The notes: generated by a model not told the origin, from the letters alone. Numbered from the stretch's first letter, positions 54,332 through 63,499 are shown. The stretch is DNA of 64,000 nucleotides from Neobacillus notoginsengisoli (GCF_003515685.1 NZ_QWEG01000004.1:297860-361859), one strand, 5' to 3'. A program made the numbers and translations.

Positions 54332-55345
54332 TTGAATACCAATGATATTTTAAAGATAAAAGATTTGAAGGTTTCATTCCAATCGGGAAAGAAGTTCCTG
54401 CCGGCTGTTGATGGAATCAGTTTTGACTTGAGAAAAGGCGAGATTTTAGGAATTGTGGGCGAATCGGGAAGCGGCAAGAGTGTCACTTCACTGGCAGTGA
54501 TGGGATTAATCCCATCTCCACCCGGTAAAATTGAACAGGGTGAGATTATTTTTGAGGGAAGAAATATGACAAGCCTGTCAGAGAAAGAGTGGCGGAAAAT
54601 TCGTGGGAACCAAATTTCAATGATCTTCCAGGAGCCAATGACGTCACTGAATCCCCTTTTTACAATTGGCAATCAGCTTACGGAAGCTGTCAGGCTCCAT
54701 ACAAAGCTCTCAAAAGAGGAGGCAAGGATCCGGTGCATCCAGCTTCTCCAATTGGTAGGAATACCGAGGGCGGAAGGGATTTTAAAGGAATATCCCCACC
54801 AGCTATCCGGAGGCATGCGCCAGCGAGTCATGATTGCGATGGCAATGGCTTGCAATCCGAAGGTCCTGATTGCCGATGAGCCGACAACTGCCCTCGATGT
54901 CACCATCCAGGCACAGATTCTTGCACTGATGAAAGACTTAAATGAAAAAACAGATACAACAGTAATTTTAATTACTCATGATCTTGGAGTCGTTGCGGAA
55001 ATTTGTGAACGAGTCATTGTCATGTACTCCGGCCAGATTGTCGAGAAAGGCGATGTCAGAACGATTTTAAAAAATCCGAAACATCCTTATACACGAGGAC
55101 TTCTGAAATCTGTGCCGGACCTCCGGGGCAAAAAGGAACGGCTGTACAGCATCCCTGGAAATGTGCCAAGGCCAGAAACAATCACCAACGCTTGCCGTTT
55201 CGCGCCAAGATGTTCGGAAGTGTTCGGCAGATGCCTTGAGGAAACACCGGATTTATACAAAATGGACCAATCAGGACACGATGTGCGCTGCTTCCTCTAT
55301 GAAACGAGCGAGAGGAGGGAAGAAGATGCCAGAGTTACTTCTTGA
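54332..55345 (+). CDS. appD: Oligopeptide ABC transporter ATP-binding protein AppD
   Basis: A 337-residue ATPase of the peptide/nickel transporter group. Walker A GESGSGKS (about 40), signature LSGGMRQR (about 155), Walker B VLIADEPTTALD (about 176) and the C-terminal oligopeptide ATPase domain with cysteines in ACRFAPRCSEVFGRC near 292. The TTG at 54332 follows AGGGGGGTGGG and gives the usual length; an earlier in-frame start exists. The gene order D-F-A-B-C matches B. subtilis app. Its 3' end overlaps appF by 20 bp. Confidence 0.9.
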   Translation: MNTNDILKIKDLKVSFQSGKKFLPAVDGISFDLRKGEILGIVGESGSGKSVTSLAVMGLIPSPPGKIEQGEIIFEGRNMTSLSEKEWRKIRGNQISMIFQEPMTSLNPLFTIGNQLTEAVRLHTKLSKEEARIRCIQLLQLVGIPRAEGILKEYPHQLSGGMRQRVMIAMAMACNPKVLIADEPTTALDVTIQAQILALMKDLNEKTDTTVILITHDLGVVAEICERVIVMYSGQIVEKGDVRTILKNPKHPYTRGLLKSVPDLRGKKERLYSIPGNVPRPETITNACRFAPRCSEVFGRCLEETPDLYKMDQSGHDVRCFLYETSERREEDARVTS

Positions 55346-56342
55346 GGTAAACGGTCTGAAGAAATACTTCCCAATTACGGGCGGCCTGTTTGGCAAAAAA
55401 GTCGGAGAAGTAAAAGCGGTCGATGATGTATCCTTTTTCGTTAAAAAGGGGGAGACGCTCGGGATTGTTGGCGAAAGCGGCTGCGGAAAATCGACCACCG
55501 GCCGGCTTTTGATGAGGCTGATTGAAGCTAGTGATGGATCCATTCGATTTGAAGATAAAGAGATTACGAGAATGTCAAAAACAGAGTTAAGGAAAATCCG
55601 GCGGGACATCCAGATGGTTTTCCAAGATCCCTATGCCTCTCTGAATCCAAGGCACTCTATTGAAGAAATATTGGAAGAGCCCCTCATTGTCCATGGAATT
55701 GGAACGAAGGAGGAGCGGAAAAAGCAGGTCCGGGAAATGCTTGAGGTGGTCGGTCTGAGCAGCTTCCATGCAAGACGCTATCCGCACCAGTTCAGCGGCG
55801 GGCAAAGGCAGCGGATTGGAATTGCGAAAGCACTCATGACCAAGCCGAAGCTTATCATCGCAGATGAACCTGTATCCGCGCTGGATGTGTCAATTCAGGC
55901 CCAGGTTTTGAATTTAATGAAGGATATCCAAAAGGAGTTCGGGCTTACATATATTTTCATTGCCCATGATCTTGGCGTTGTCAGGCATATTAGCGACAGA
56001 GTTGGCGTCATGTACCTCGGCCGGCTGATCGAGCTGTCGGACAGCGAAGAGCTTTACGAGAACCCGAAACATCCGTATACGCAGGCACTGCTGTCGGCAG
56101 TCCCGGTATCGGACCCGGATATAAAACGAGAGATCATTATGATTGAGGGAGAGCTTCCAAGCCCTGCCAATCCTCCGGCCGGGTGCGCTTTTCATACGAG
56201 GTGTGCATTTTGCATGGATATATGCACAACAATCCGGCCAGAGGGCCGAACGGTTGATGGTCATTACGTGGCATGCCATTTAGTTAACGATGTGGATGCC
56301 GCGCAGGTGATAAATAACAAAAAAGAAAATGGGGGCGAATAA
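55326..56342 (+). CDS. appF: Oligopeptide ABC transporter ATP-binding protein AppF
   Basis: A 338-residue partner ATPase with Walker A GESGCGKSTTGR (about 54), signature FSGGQRQRIG (about 160), Walker B LIIADEPVSALD and the C-terminal domain CAFHTRCAFCMDIC near 293. The extended loop after the first strand (FPITGGLFGKKVGEVKAVDD) is typical of the F subunits. ATG 55326 with AGGAGGGAAG inside the end of appD. It forms the heterodimeric motor with AppD. Confidence 0.92.
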   Translation: MPELLLEVNGLKKYFPITGGLFGKKVGEVKAVDDVSFFVKKGETLGIVGESGCGKSTTGRLLMRLIEASDGSIRFEDKEITRMSKTELRKIRRDIQMVFQDPYASLNPRHSIEEILEEPLIVHGIGTKEERKKQVREMLEVVGLSSFHARRYPHQFSGGQRQRIGIAKALMTKPKLIIADEPVSALDVSIQAQVLNLMKDIQKEFGLTYIFIAHDLGVVRHISDRVGVMYLGRLIELSDSEELYENPKHPYTQALLSAVPVSDPDIKREIIMIEGELPSPANPPAGCAFHTRCAFCMDICTTIRPEGRTVDGHYVACHLVNDVDAAQVINNKKENGGE

Positions 56343-56346
56343 GAGG

Positions 56347-57966
56347 ATGAATAAAACGTTAAAAATGCTGTTGGTCTCGCTGCTAGCGGTGAGCTTGTTG
56401 CTTGCAGGCTGCAATGGCGGAGACGGAACAAAGAAATCGTCCGGTAATAAGGGCGGAAATTCCGGGGATAACGGCTCAAAGCAGGATACGCTCGTTTATG
56501 CGCGCGGCGCTGACTCTGTCACGCTGGACCCAATTACGACTACTGAAGGGGAGACATTCAAGGTTACTGAAAATATTTATGATACGCTTGTCAACTTCGG
56601 GGAGAGTGACACTTCCATCCAGCCAGAGCTTGCTGAAGAATGGAAACTGTCCGATGATTCGCTTACGTATACATTCAAGCTTGTAAAGGGCGTGAAGTTT
56701 CATGATGGAACAGACTTCAATGCCGAAGCAGTAAAATATAATTTTGAGCGATGGGCTGGCGGCAATGCCGAAAAATTCCCGTATTATACGATGTTCGGAG
56801 GCTATAAAGGGGATGCCGGCCATGTCATCAAGGAAATAAAAGTCGTTGACGAACATACAATCCAATTCAATTTGACAAGGCCGCAGGCGACATTCCTTGT
56901 CAACCTTGCGATGACCTGTTTTGGAATCGCGAGTCCTGCAGCACTTGAAAAGTATGGGGACGATTTCCGCAAAAATCCAGTCGGGACTGGTGCATTCAAA
57001 TTTGTGGAATGGAAGGAAAACGATACAATCACTTTAGAAAAAAATGCCGACTACTGGAAAAAAGGCTATCCAAAGCTGAATAAGGTCATTTTCCGGGTGA
57101 TTCCTGAGAATACAGCCCGCCTGAACGCGTTGAAAACTGGCGAGATAGATTTAATGGACGGTCTGAATTACGCGGAAGTCGATCAGGTGACATCGGATGA
57201 CAAGCTTCAACTAATTGAAAGGCCATCAATGAACATTGGCTATCTTGGCATGACAGTGAACCGAAAGCCTTTCGATAACAAGCTTGTCCGCCAGGCTTTA
57301 AACCATGCGGTTGATAAAGAATCAATTATTAAAGCTTTCTATGCCGGCATGGCAGAGCCAGCGGTCAATCCGATGCCGACTGCCATTAAAGGTTACAACG
57401 AGGATATAGAGCCTTATCCATACGACCTGGAAAAAGCGAAAGCGCTCTTGAAGGAAGCTGGCTATGAAAAGGGCTTTAAGATGGACCTTTGGGCAATGCC
57501 GGTAGCGCGCCTGTATATGCCTGAAGGCCAAAAGGTTGCCGAGATCATCCAGGAAAGCTTCAGCAAAATCGGCGTCGACGCTGAAATCAAAACGGTTGAC
57601 TGGCCGACCTACCTGGAAAAAGCGGCAAAAGGAGAATTCGATGCCTTCATGCTCGGCTGGACAGGAGATAACGGAGATGCTGACAACTTCCTGTACACGT
57701 TGCTTGATAAAGATAGCATCGGCGGCAATAACTACACGTATTATGCCAATGATGAACTCCATGACGTTTTAATCCAGGCCCAGTCTGAAACGGACGAGGC
57801 GAAACGCAGCGAGCTTTACAAAAAAGCACAGGAAATCATTCATGATGATGCACCATGGATTCCACTCGTCCACTCAAGGCCGCTATCGGCGGGAGTAAAG
57901 GGAGTCTCCGGGTATGTACCGCACCCAACCGGATCCGAATCACTCATGAATGTCGAATTTAAATAA
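56347..57966 (+). CDS. appA: Oligopeptide-binding lipoprotein AppA (SBP family 5)
   Basis: A 539-residue substrate-binding lipoprotein: lipobox LLLAGC (cysteine near 20), a Gly/Ser/Lys linker, then the SBP_bac_5 domain (LDPITTTEGETFKVTENIYDTLVNF, the NPVGTGAFKFVEW segment near 220, and DAFMLGWTGDNGDADNFLY near 435). It captures peptides outside the membrane for AppBC. It starts 4 bp after appF. A MITE-like repeat and a hairpin follow before appB, which should lower downstream expression relative to the binding protein. Confidence 0.92.
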   Translation: MNKTLKMLLVSLLAVSLLLAGCNGGDGTKKSSGNKGGNSGDNGSKQDTLVYARGADSVTLDPITTTEGETFKVTENIYDTLVNFGESDTSIQPELAEEWKLSDDSLTYTFKLVKGVKFHDGTDFNAEAVKYNFERWAGGNAEKFPYYTMFGGYKGDAGHVIKEIKVVDEHTIQFNLTRPQATFLVNLAMTCFGIASPAALEKYGDDFRKNPVGTGAFKFVEWKENDTITLEKNADYWKKGYPKLNKVIFRVIPENTARLNALKTGEIDLMDGLNYAEVDQVTSDDKLQLIERPSMNIGYLGMTVNRKPFDNKLVRQALNHAVDKESIIKAFYAGMAEPAVNPMPTAIKGYNEDIEPYPYDLEKAKALLKEAGYEKGFKMDLWAMPVARLYMPEGQKVAEIIQESFSKIGVDAEIKTVDWPTYLEKAAKGEFDAFMLGWTGDNGDADNFLYTLLDKDSIGGNNYTYYANDELHDVLIQAQSETDEAKRSELYKKAQEIIHDDAPWIPLVHSRPLSAGVKGVSGYVPHPTGSESLMNVEFK

Positions 57967-58073
57967 GGATTATGGTGCCGAGGGTTAAGAAAAAGTCGGC
58001 CTGCACCTGCGACTTTCCATAGTGGCACGCAAATGAACACACTATATAGAATGAATTAAAGAATAGAACATTA

Positions 58074-58205
58074 GTTGATTGGAGCGGAAGGCACGAAGAC
58101 TCCGGCGGGATGAAGCGGCAAGGTGGAGACCCCACAGGCGCCAAAGCGCCGAGGAGGCTCCACTTACGCCCCGCGGAAAGCGAAGTGCCTGAAGCGCAGA
58201 TCAAC
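58074..58205. repeat. MITE-like intergenic repeat inside the app operon (copy 2)
   Basis: TTGATTGGAGCGGAAGGCAC at one end and GTGCCTGAAGCGCAGATCAA at the other form imperfect terminal inverted repeats. The interior has GGAGACCCCACAGGCGCC and GCGCCGAGGAGGCTCC. It is the inverted counterpart of the element at 7659-7844. It lies in the 364-bp gap between appA and appB, which otherwise holds only the hairpin at 58251. Confidence 0.85.
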
Positions 58206-58250
58206 GGCAATGTACGAAAATTAAGTTCGTTTTATATAGTTAATAAAGCA

Positions 58251-58277
58251 CAAAAGGGGAGGCTGGCCTCCCCTTTT
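58251..58277 (+). terminator. Intra-operon terminator-like hairpin between appA and appB
   Basis: The perfect arms AAAAGGGGAGG and CCTCCCCTTTT enclose a 4-base loop. The T-run is part of the stem. It is likely to cause partial termination or to protect the appA end of the transcript. Confidence 0.8.
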
Positions 58278-58330
58278 GGCCATAGAGAACAGAAATCACT
58301 AAAAAATTGTTGAAGCGGAGGTGCGGGAAA

Positions 58331-59335
58331 GTGTTTACATACACAATGAGGCGTGTTCTTTCCCTTATCCCTGTCCTGTTTGGGATGACACTGATTGTAT
58401 TTGCCATCATCCACGCGATTCCCGGCGATCCCGCCCAGGTCATTTTGGGACAAAGGGCTACAAAAGAAGCTTTGGAAATACTGACGCGAGAACTTGGGTT
58501 GGACCAGCCTTGGTACATACAATATTTCGACTATTTAAAAGGCCTGTTTCAAGGAGATTTGGGGAACAGCTTGAGAACGAGGGGACCGATTAATGAAGAG
58601 ATTTGGCCGTACCTGGCAGCTACTGCTGAACTAACACTTGTAGCCATGATTATTGCCGTTGTCATTGGAGTGAATGCAGGGATTATTTCCGCCTGGTTTT
58701 CAAACTCCTGGTTCGACTACGTGGCAATGGTCCTGGCGCTCGTTGGCGTTTCGATCCCAATCTTCTGGCTCGGCTTAATGGCCCAATGGATGTTTTCAAT
58801 TGAACTCGGCTGGCTGCCGACAACGGGCCGAGAAAATGTCCGCGATCCGATAACGGCGATCACGAACTTTTACTTAATCGATACCCTTTTGCAAGGGCGA
58901 TTCGATCAGTTTCAAGTGGCCTTCAGGCATTTGATTTTGCCAAGTTTAGCACTCGCGACCATTCCGATGGCGATCATTGCCAGGATGACCCGCTCGTCGA
59001 TGCTTGAAGTCATGAAGTCGGATTACATCCGTACGGCGAGGGCCAAAGGTCTGCCGATGTTCTGGGTCGTGTACAAGCACTCACTTAAGAATGCCGTCAT
59101 TCCTGTCCTAACTATTATTGGCCTTCAGACCGGTCTTCTCCTGGGTGGTGCGATTTTGACAGAAACGATCTTTGGCTGGCCGGGAATCGGGCGCTACCTG
59201 TATGATGCGATTGGTTTCAGGGATTATCCTGTCATCCAGTCGGGCATTTTAATTATTGCCGCTATTTTTGTTTTGATCAATTTACTTGTAGACCTTTTAT
59301 ATGCGTTTGTCGATCCGCGCATTAAATATAACTGA
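58331..59335 (+). CDS. appB: Oligopeptide ABC transporter permease AppB
   Basis: A 334-residue inner membrane permease with six helices. It starts VFTYTMRRVLSLIPVLFGMTLIVF and ends in GIGRYLYDAIGFRDYPVIQSGILI. The EAA loop ARAKGLPMFWVVYKHSLKNAVIP is near residues 233-256. GTG 58331 with GGAGGTGCGGG upstream is the start; an earlier in-frame start lacks a site. It is separated from appA by the repeat and hairpin. Confidence 0.92.
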   Translation: MFTYTMRRVLSLIPVLFGMTLIVFAIIHAIPGDPAQVILGQRATKEALEILTRELGLDQPWYIQYFDYLKGLFQGDLGNSLRTRGPINEEIWPYLAATAELTLVAMIIAVVIGVNAGIISAWFSNSWFDYVAMVLALVGVSIPIFWLGLMAQWMFSIELGWLPTTGRENVRDPITAITNFYLIDTLLQGRFDQFQVAFRHLILPSLALATIPMAIIARMTRSSMLEVMKSDYIRTARAKGLPMFWVVYKHSLKNAVIPVLTIIGLQTGLLLGGAILTETIFGWPGIGRYLYDAIGFRDYPVIQSGILIIAAIFVLINLLVDLLYAFVDPRIKYN

Positions 59336-59349
59336 CGGGAGGAGAAATA

Positions 59350-60249
59350 GTGACTGAACTTGTGAAAAACACAGGGGAACTGCCTGTTGCCGCAATCCAG
59401 GATGAAGCTGTTTCCCCCTGGAAGGAAGCGTGGCAAACCTTTCAAAAAAATAAGCTTGCACTTGTCGGGCTCGGAATTGTCATTTTCTTTATTATCGTTG
59501 CTGCTATTGCACCATTGATTGCACCCTACAGCTTCAGGGAACAGGTTTTGGCCGATAGGCTTCTGCCCCCATCAGCTGAACATTGGTTTGGAACAGATGA
59601 CTTTGGCCGCGATATTTTCTCGCGGGTCGTGTATGGGGCTCGCATCTCTTTGTGGGTTGGGTTCTTTTCTGTCATGGCGTCGATGCTGATTGGGACATTT
59701 TTGGGAATCGTCGCGGGTTTTTATGGCCGCTGGGTCGATAGCCTGATTTCAAGGGTTTTTGATATCCTGCTTGCATTTCCAAGCATCCTCTTAGCCATAG
59801 CGATTGTCGCGATTCTGGGTCCTTCTTTACAAAACGCTTTGATCGCAATCGCAATCATCAACATCCCAAACTTTGGCAGGCTCGTTCGTTCAAAGGTGTT
59901 AAGCGTAAAGCAAGAGGAATATATCATGGCGGCACGTGCGGTTGGGATGAAGGACAGCCGAATCCTATTCAGGCATATTATGCCGAACAGTATCACCCCT
60001 ATCATCGTCCAGGCGACACTTGCCATTGCGACAGCGATCATTGAAGCGGCGGCACTTGGCTTCCTGGGACTTGGCGCGCAGGCTCCGACTCCCGAGTGGG
60101 GACGGATGCTTGCTGATTCCAAGAACTATTTGACCCAGGCGCCATGGACCCTCTTTTTCCCGGGAATGGCCATTATGCTCACCGTCCTTGGTTTTAACCT
60201 GATGGGTGACGGGCTTCGGGATGCGCTTGATCCGAAAATGAAAACATAA
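59350..60249 (+). CDS. appC: Oligopeptide ABC transporter permease AppC
   Basis: A 299-residue second permease with the N-terminal OppC helix (LALVGLGIVIFFIIVAAIAPLIAPY), then WFGTDDFGRDIFSRVVYGARISL and the EAA loop ARAVGMKDSRILFRHIMPNSITP near 196-218. It ends EWGRMLADSKNYL ... GDGLRDALDPKMK, all typical. GTG 59350, GGGAGGAG upstream, 14 bp after appB. It is the last gene of the operon. Confidence 0.93.
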   Translation: MTELVKNTGELPVAAIQDEAVSPWKEAWQTFQKNKLALVGLGIVIFFIIVAAIAPLIAPYSFREQVLADRLLPPSAEHWFGTDDFGRDIFSRVVYGARISLWVGFFSVMASMLIGTFLGIVAGFYGRWVDSLISRVFDILLAFPSILLAIAIVAILGPSLQNALIAIAIINIPNFGRLVRSKVLSVKQEEYIMAARAVGMKDSRILFRHIMPNSITPIIVQATLAIATAIIEAAALGFLGLGAQAPTPEWGRMLADSKNYLTQAPWTLFFPGMAIMLTVLGFNLMGDGLRDALDPKMKT

Positions 60250-60277
60250 TTTTTGCAAAAGTTGATCGGATATTGAA

Positions 60278-60690
60278 TTGCTGTCCGAAGAGCGGTGTTG
60301 AGCGGTTCTTTCGGTCGCATAAGAAAGACTTAGTTCCCGAAGAGCGGTGTTGAGCGGTTCCTTCGGTCGCTAAATGAAGACTTAGTGCCCGAAGAGCGGT
60401 GTTGAGCGGTTCCTTCGGTCGCTAAATGAAGACTTAGTGCCCGAAGAGCAGTGTTGAGCGGTTCCTTCGGTCGCTAAATGAAGACTTAGTGCCCGGAGAG
60501 CCGTGGTGAGCCGTTGCTTCGGTCGCTAAATGAAGACTTAGCGCCCGGAGAGCCGTGGCAAGCGGTTGCTTCGGTCGCTAAACGAAGACTTAGTGCCCGA
60601 AGAACAGTTGCCATCCAGTCGTTCGGTCGCTAAATGAGTACTCAGTGCCCGAAGAGCAGTTGCCAGCCGTTCCTTCGGTCACTAAAAGAG
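60278..60690. repeat. Tandem 52-bp hairpin repeat array A2 (8 units) after appC
   Basis: TTAG/TCAG anchors stand at 60330, 60382, 60434, 60486, 60538, 60590 and 60642, an exact 52-bp period, with a first unit starting near 60278. Units pair TTAGTGCCCGAAG with CTTCGGTCGCTAA and have 20 bases between CCGAA and TTCGG. These arms are shared with array A1 in the ilv-leu operon. Central parts vary (GAGCGGTGTTGAGCGG versus GAACAGTTGCCATCCAG). It lies between two convergent genes; the 506-bp gap holds no gene. Confidence 0.95.
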
Positions 60691-60731
60691 CTTGTTTTGT
60701 GAAACGAAGCAGAAAATTAGTCCCGACCGAA

Positions 60732-60781
60732 TCTCCAAAACGAAGGAGCCCCCCCTCACAGGATGGCTCCTTCGTTTTGGT
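60732..60781. terminator. Bidirectional terminator overlapping the end of the metallophosphoesterase gene
   Basis: CCAAAACGAAGGAGCC pairs with GGCTCCTTCGTTTTGG. One arm encodes the last residues (QNEGAIL and stop) of the minus-strand gene; the other lies beyond the stop. It can serve minus-strand and plus-strand transcripts. Confidence 0.85.
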
Positions 60782-61913
60782 TATAATGAGGCTCGGCAAC
60801 ATCGGCGAAAGTGACATCAATTTCGACGATTTCAGAACGGCTCCCTAGTCTGAGCGGCGGCCCCCAGAACCCATAACCCGACGAGACGATGACATGCGTC
60901 GCTTCTTCTTGCAAATACCCCCAGTCGATTTCAAAGAGCTTTCTCGTAATCAGATGGTTCGGGGCCATTTGCCCGCGGTGGGTATGGCCGGAAAGGAGAA
61001 GGTCTACCCCGTGCTGGGCGGCTGCTGTTACTTCGGCAGGCTGATGGTCCATCATAATGATTGGCATCGACGGATCGGCAAAAGCTAAAAGATCATTCAT
61101 TCTTTCACGCAATTTATCCGTACGGTCTTTTCGGCCGGCCAGGAAGAACGAATCATCAATTTCTACAACCTCATCTTGGAGAATATCGATGCCAATTCTA
61201 TTCATCTCTCGGACAAATTCCGGAATGGCCCCGCCATAGTATTCATGGTTGCCAAGGACGCCGTAAACGCCGAACGGAGCTGACAGGCCCTTCATGACAT
61301 CCCCCATCTTTTTGCGGATAAACGGCTCTGGGTCGTCCTCAATAATATCCCCAGGCAATAGGATGATGTCCGGCTGCAGTTCATTTGTTTTTTGGACAAG
61401 ACGCCGGAGATGGGCAAGTCCGGATAGGTGGCCGAAATGCATGTCGGATGCCATCGCAATTTTTAAGCTTTTCCTGCTTCCTGCCTGTTTCGGAATTGTA
61501 ATGGAGTAATGCCTGACGACCGGGCTGTATGCGTTAAAGGTGCCATAGGCAAAAATAGCCGTGAAGGCCAAAATTACAAGGAGGCCAGTCCAGAAAATGA
61601 CCTTATCTGGATCCGTTCCTGATTCAATTAAGATGAAACCTCCGAGATCGGCAAGCGGCAAGAGAAGCAGCGCATATTGCAAAAAGCCGAACCAATAGGA
61701 GCCGATAATTGTGAACACAGGCATTCTAAATTTTGTTCTGCCAAGAAGATAAGAAAAAGCAAGCATGAATACAATCAAGCTGTATATTAAGACAGGCGGA
61801 AGCGGCAGGCCGGCAGATTCGAGCCAAATCCAGCCATTCCAGCCGATATAATAGACAAAAACCGAATAGACAATGAAAAAGATAATAAAGCCAGAAATCA
61901 TCCGTGACTTCAT
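60756..61913 (-). CDS. Membrane-anchored metallophosphoesterase
   Basis: A 385-residue protein with four N-terminal helices (about 7-135) and a calcineurin-like phosphoesterase domain (about 145-385). Metal motifs: MASDMHFGH, LLPGDIIEDDP, GVLGNHEYYGG, MMDHQP and LLLSGHTHRGQMAP, all intact. ATG 61913 with GAAAGGGGC upstream. Family members such as YkuE/YpbG act on phosphoester bonds at the membrane; the substrate is unknown. Its 3' end forms one arm of the terminator. Confidence 0.9.
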   Translation of the reverse strand: MKSRMISGFIIFFIVYSVFVYYIGWNGWIWLESAGLPLPPVLIYSLIVFMLAFSYLLGRTKFRMPVFTIIGSYWFGFLQYALLLLPLADLGGFILIESGTDPDKVIFWTGLLVILAFTAIFAYGTFNAYSPVVRHYSITIPKQAGSRKSLKIAMASDMHFGHLSGLAHLRRLVQKTNELQPDIILLPGDIIEDDPEPFIRKKMGDVMKGLSAPFGVYGVLGNHEYYGGAIPEFVREMNRIGIDILQDEVVEIDDSFFLAGRKDRTDKLRERMNDLLAFADPSMPIIMMDHQPAEVTAAAQHGVDLLLSGHTHRGQMAPNHLITRKLFEIDWGYLQEEATHVIVSSGYGFWGPPLRLGSRSEIVEIDVTFADVAEPHYNQNEGAIL

Positions 61914-62082
61914 GAAGGATGCCCCTTTCAAGTTGGAAACTCTAAAAACTAGTATATCGGCTAATAAGAAAAATAGCTTATAAAAAACTTGTTTAAGTTT
62001 TGAATTCGTAGGGAAGTGTTTTGTCCGGAGTAGAACTTGTGATATACTGCTGTGGAAAATAGGTAATCAGGAGGCTGAAAAG

Positions 62083-62460
62083 ATGAGAAGCGCAAGCCCG
62101 TATGTACTAGTAGATGACTGCCAAGCGGCGATTGAATATTATCAGGGGATTCTCGGTGGAGAGGTAAAGGTTCTGAATGAACATGCCGGAAAACTCCTTC
62201 ATGCAGAACTCCATTTCGGAACTGGCTCATATATTCACTTTGCCTTTAAATTTAAACAGGAACCGGTTTCTGGTAATAAGGTCAGTATTATCCTGACATT
62301 CGATACTGAAGAGGAAATGCGAAATGCGTATAGCGCCTTAAGTGAAGGTGGTAAAGTGACGGTCGAGTTGCAGGATACATTCTTTGGAGCACTTCATGCC
62401 CAGGTGACCGATAAAAATGAAATTCATTGGGTCATGAATTTTTTCAAAAAACAGGCTTAA
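62083..62460 (+). CDS. VOC (glyoxalase/PhnB-like) protein
   Basis: A 125-residue single-domain vicinal-oxygen-chelate protein: SASPYVLVDDCQAAIEYYQGILGGEV, then LLHAELHFGTGSYIHFAF, and GALHAQVTDKNEIHWVMNF at the end. PhnB-type proteins with this pattern are of unknown function in Bacillus (YjdN/YwbC-like). AGGAGG precedes the ATG. Monocistronic with a terminator after it. Confidence 0.85.
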   Translation: MRSASPYVLVDDCQAAIEYYQGILGGEVKVLNEHAGKLLHAELHFGTGSYIHFAFKFKQEPVSGNKVSIILTFDTEEEMRNAYSALSEGGKVTVELQDTFFGALHAQVTDKNEIHWVMNFFKKQA

Positions 62461-62467
62461 GATTGAA

Positions 62468-62501
62468 GGGCATTGCCGTGTAAAGATGGCAATGCTCTTT
62501 T
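62468..62501 (+). terminator. Intrinsic terminator of the VOC gene
   Basis: The arms GGCATTGCC and GGCAATGC enclose 10 bases and are followed by TCTTTT. Confidence 0.85.
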
Positions 62502-62518
62502 GCTGGGGGGGATAAAGG

Positions 62519-63493
62519 GTGAAGATACGTAAAATTGGCAAAAGGATAGCAGTTTTTTTAATCGGGTTGATTGTATTCATGTTTGTGAATAATTCATCTC
62601 TTCTGGGAAGTAAGTCTAAAGGAGAGCCGAAGTTACTGGCGCACAGAGGAGTTGCCCAGACCTTTCATATGGAGGGAATAACAAATGACACATGTACGGC
62701 GGAACGGATTTACCCTCCAGAGCATGGTTATCTGGAAAATACAATCCCTTCCATGGAAGCGGCTTTTGATGCGGGTGCCGATCTTGTCGAGCTTGATATC
62801 CACCCGACGAAAGATGGGCAATTTGCTGTGTTCCACGATTGGACAATTGACTGCAGGACGAATGGAACGGGTGTCACAAGGGACCATACGATGGCGGAGT
62901 TAAAGAAGCTTGATATCGGCTATGGGTATACGGCGGACAACGGGAAGACCTATCCATTCAGAGGCAAGGGAATTGGAATGATGCCATCCCTTGATGAGGT
63001 TCTAAACAGATTTCCGAATAAGGAATTTCTCATTCATATGAAAAGCAATGATCCAGAAGAGGGGATAATGCTTGCGGAGTACTTTTCGGGGCTAAGTGAA
63101 GAAAGGCTTGGGCAGCTATCCGTTTATGGAGGCGATGCGCCAATTGCGACTCTCAAAGAAAACCTCCCGGATATGAGGGGGATGTCAAAAGCTACTTTAA
63201 AAAGCTGCCTTTTGCCATATATAGCAGTTGGCTGGACTGGGGTTGTTCCCGGGGCATGCGAGCGCACACAGCTTCATATCCCTGAAAAAATCGCTCCTTG
63301 GCTATGGGGCTGGACCGGAAAGTTTATGCCCCGGATGGAAGCGGCCGAGACAAGGGTTGTCCTCGTTGCCGGTGATGGCGGCTTTTCAGAGGGATTTGAC
63401 TCGAAGGAAGATGTAGAAAGAATTGCCAGTGACTTCTCCGGCTGGGTCTGGACCAACAGGATTGACAAAATTTCAAAGGAATATTCTAAGTGA
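62519..63493 (+). CDS. Glycerophosphodiester phosphodiesterase family protein
   Basis: A 324-residue membrane-anchored protein (helix about 10-28), starting at GTG 62519. The GDPD barrel is shown by LLAHRGVAQTF, the metal/substrate motif LVELDIHPTKDGQFAVFHDWTIDCRTNGTG and MMPSLDEVLNRFPNKEFLIHMK. The catalytic His-Arg, Glu-x-Asp and His residues are present. An insert with THDTC-like TNDTCTAERIYPP follows the HRG. It probably cleaves glycerophosphodiesters at the cell surface; the substrate is unproven. Confidence 0.88.
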   Translation: MKIRKIGKRIAVFLIGLIVFMFVNNSSLLGSKSKGEPKLLAHRGVAQTFHMEGITNDTCTAERIYPPEHGYLENTIPSMEAAFDAGADLVELDIHPTKDGQFAVFHDWTIDCRTNGTGVTRDHTMAELKKLDIGYGYTADNGKTYPFRGKGIGMMPSLDEVLNRFPNKEFLIHMKSNDPEEGIMLAEYFSGLSEERLGQLSVYGGDAPIATLKENLPDMRGMSKATLKSCLLPYIAVGWTGVVPGACERTQLHIPEKIAPWLWGWTGKFMPRMEAAETRVVLVAGDGGFSEGFDSKEDVERIASDFSGWVWTNRIDKISKEYSK

Positions 63494-63499
63494 AAAAAC

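Noticed and set aside
60278..60690. Reading the tandem arrays as CRISPR
   Set aside because: Units are contiguous 52-bp copies with hairpin arms and no unique spacers of constant length; there are no cas genes.
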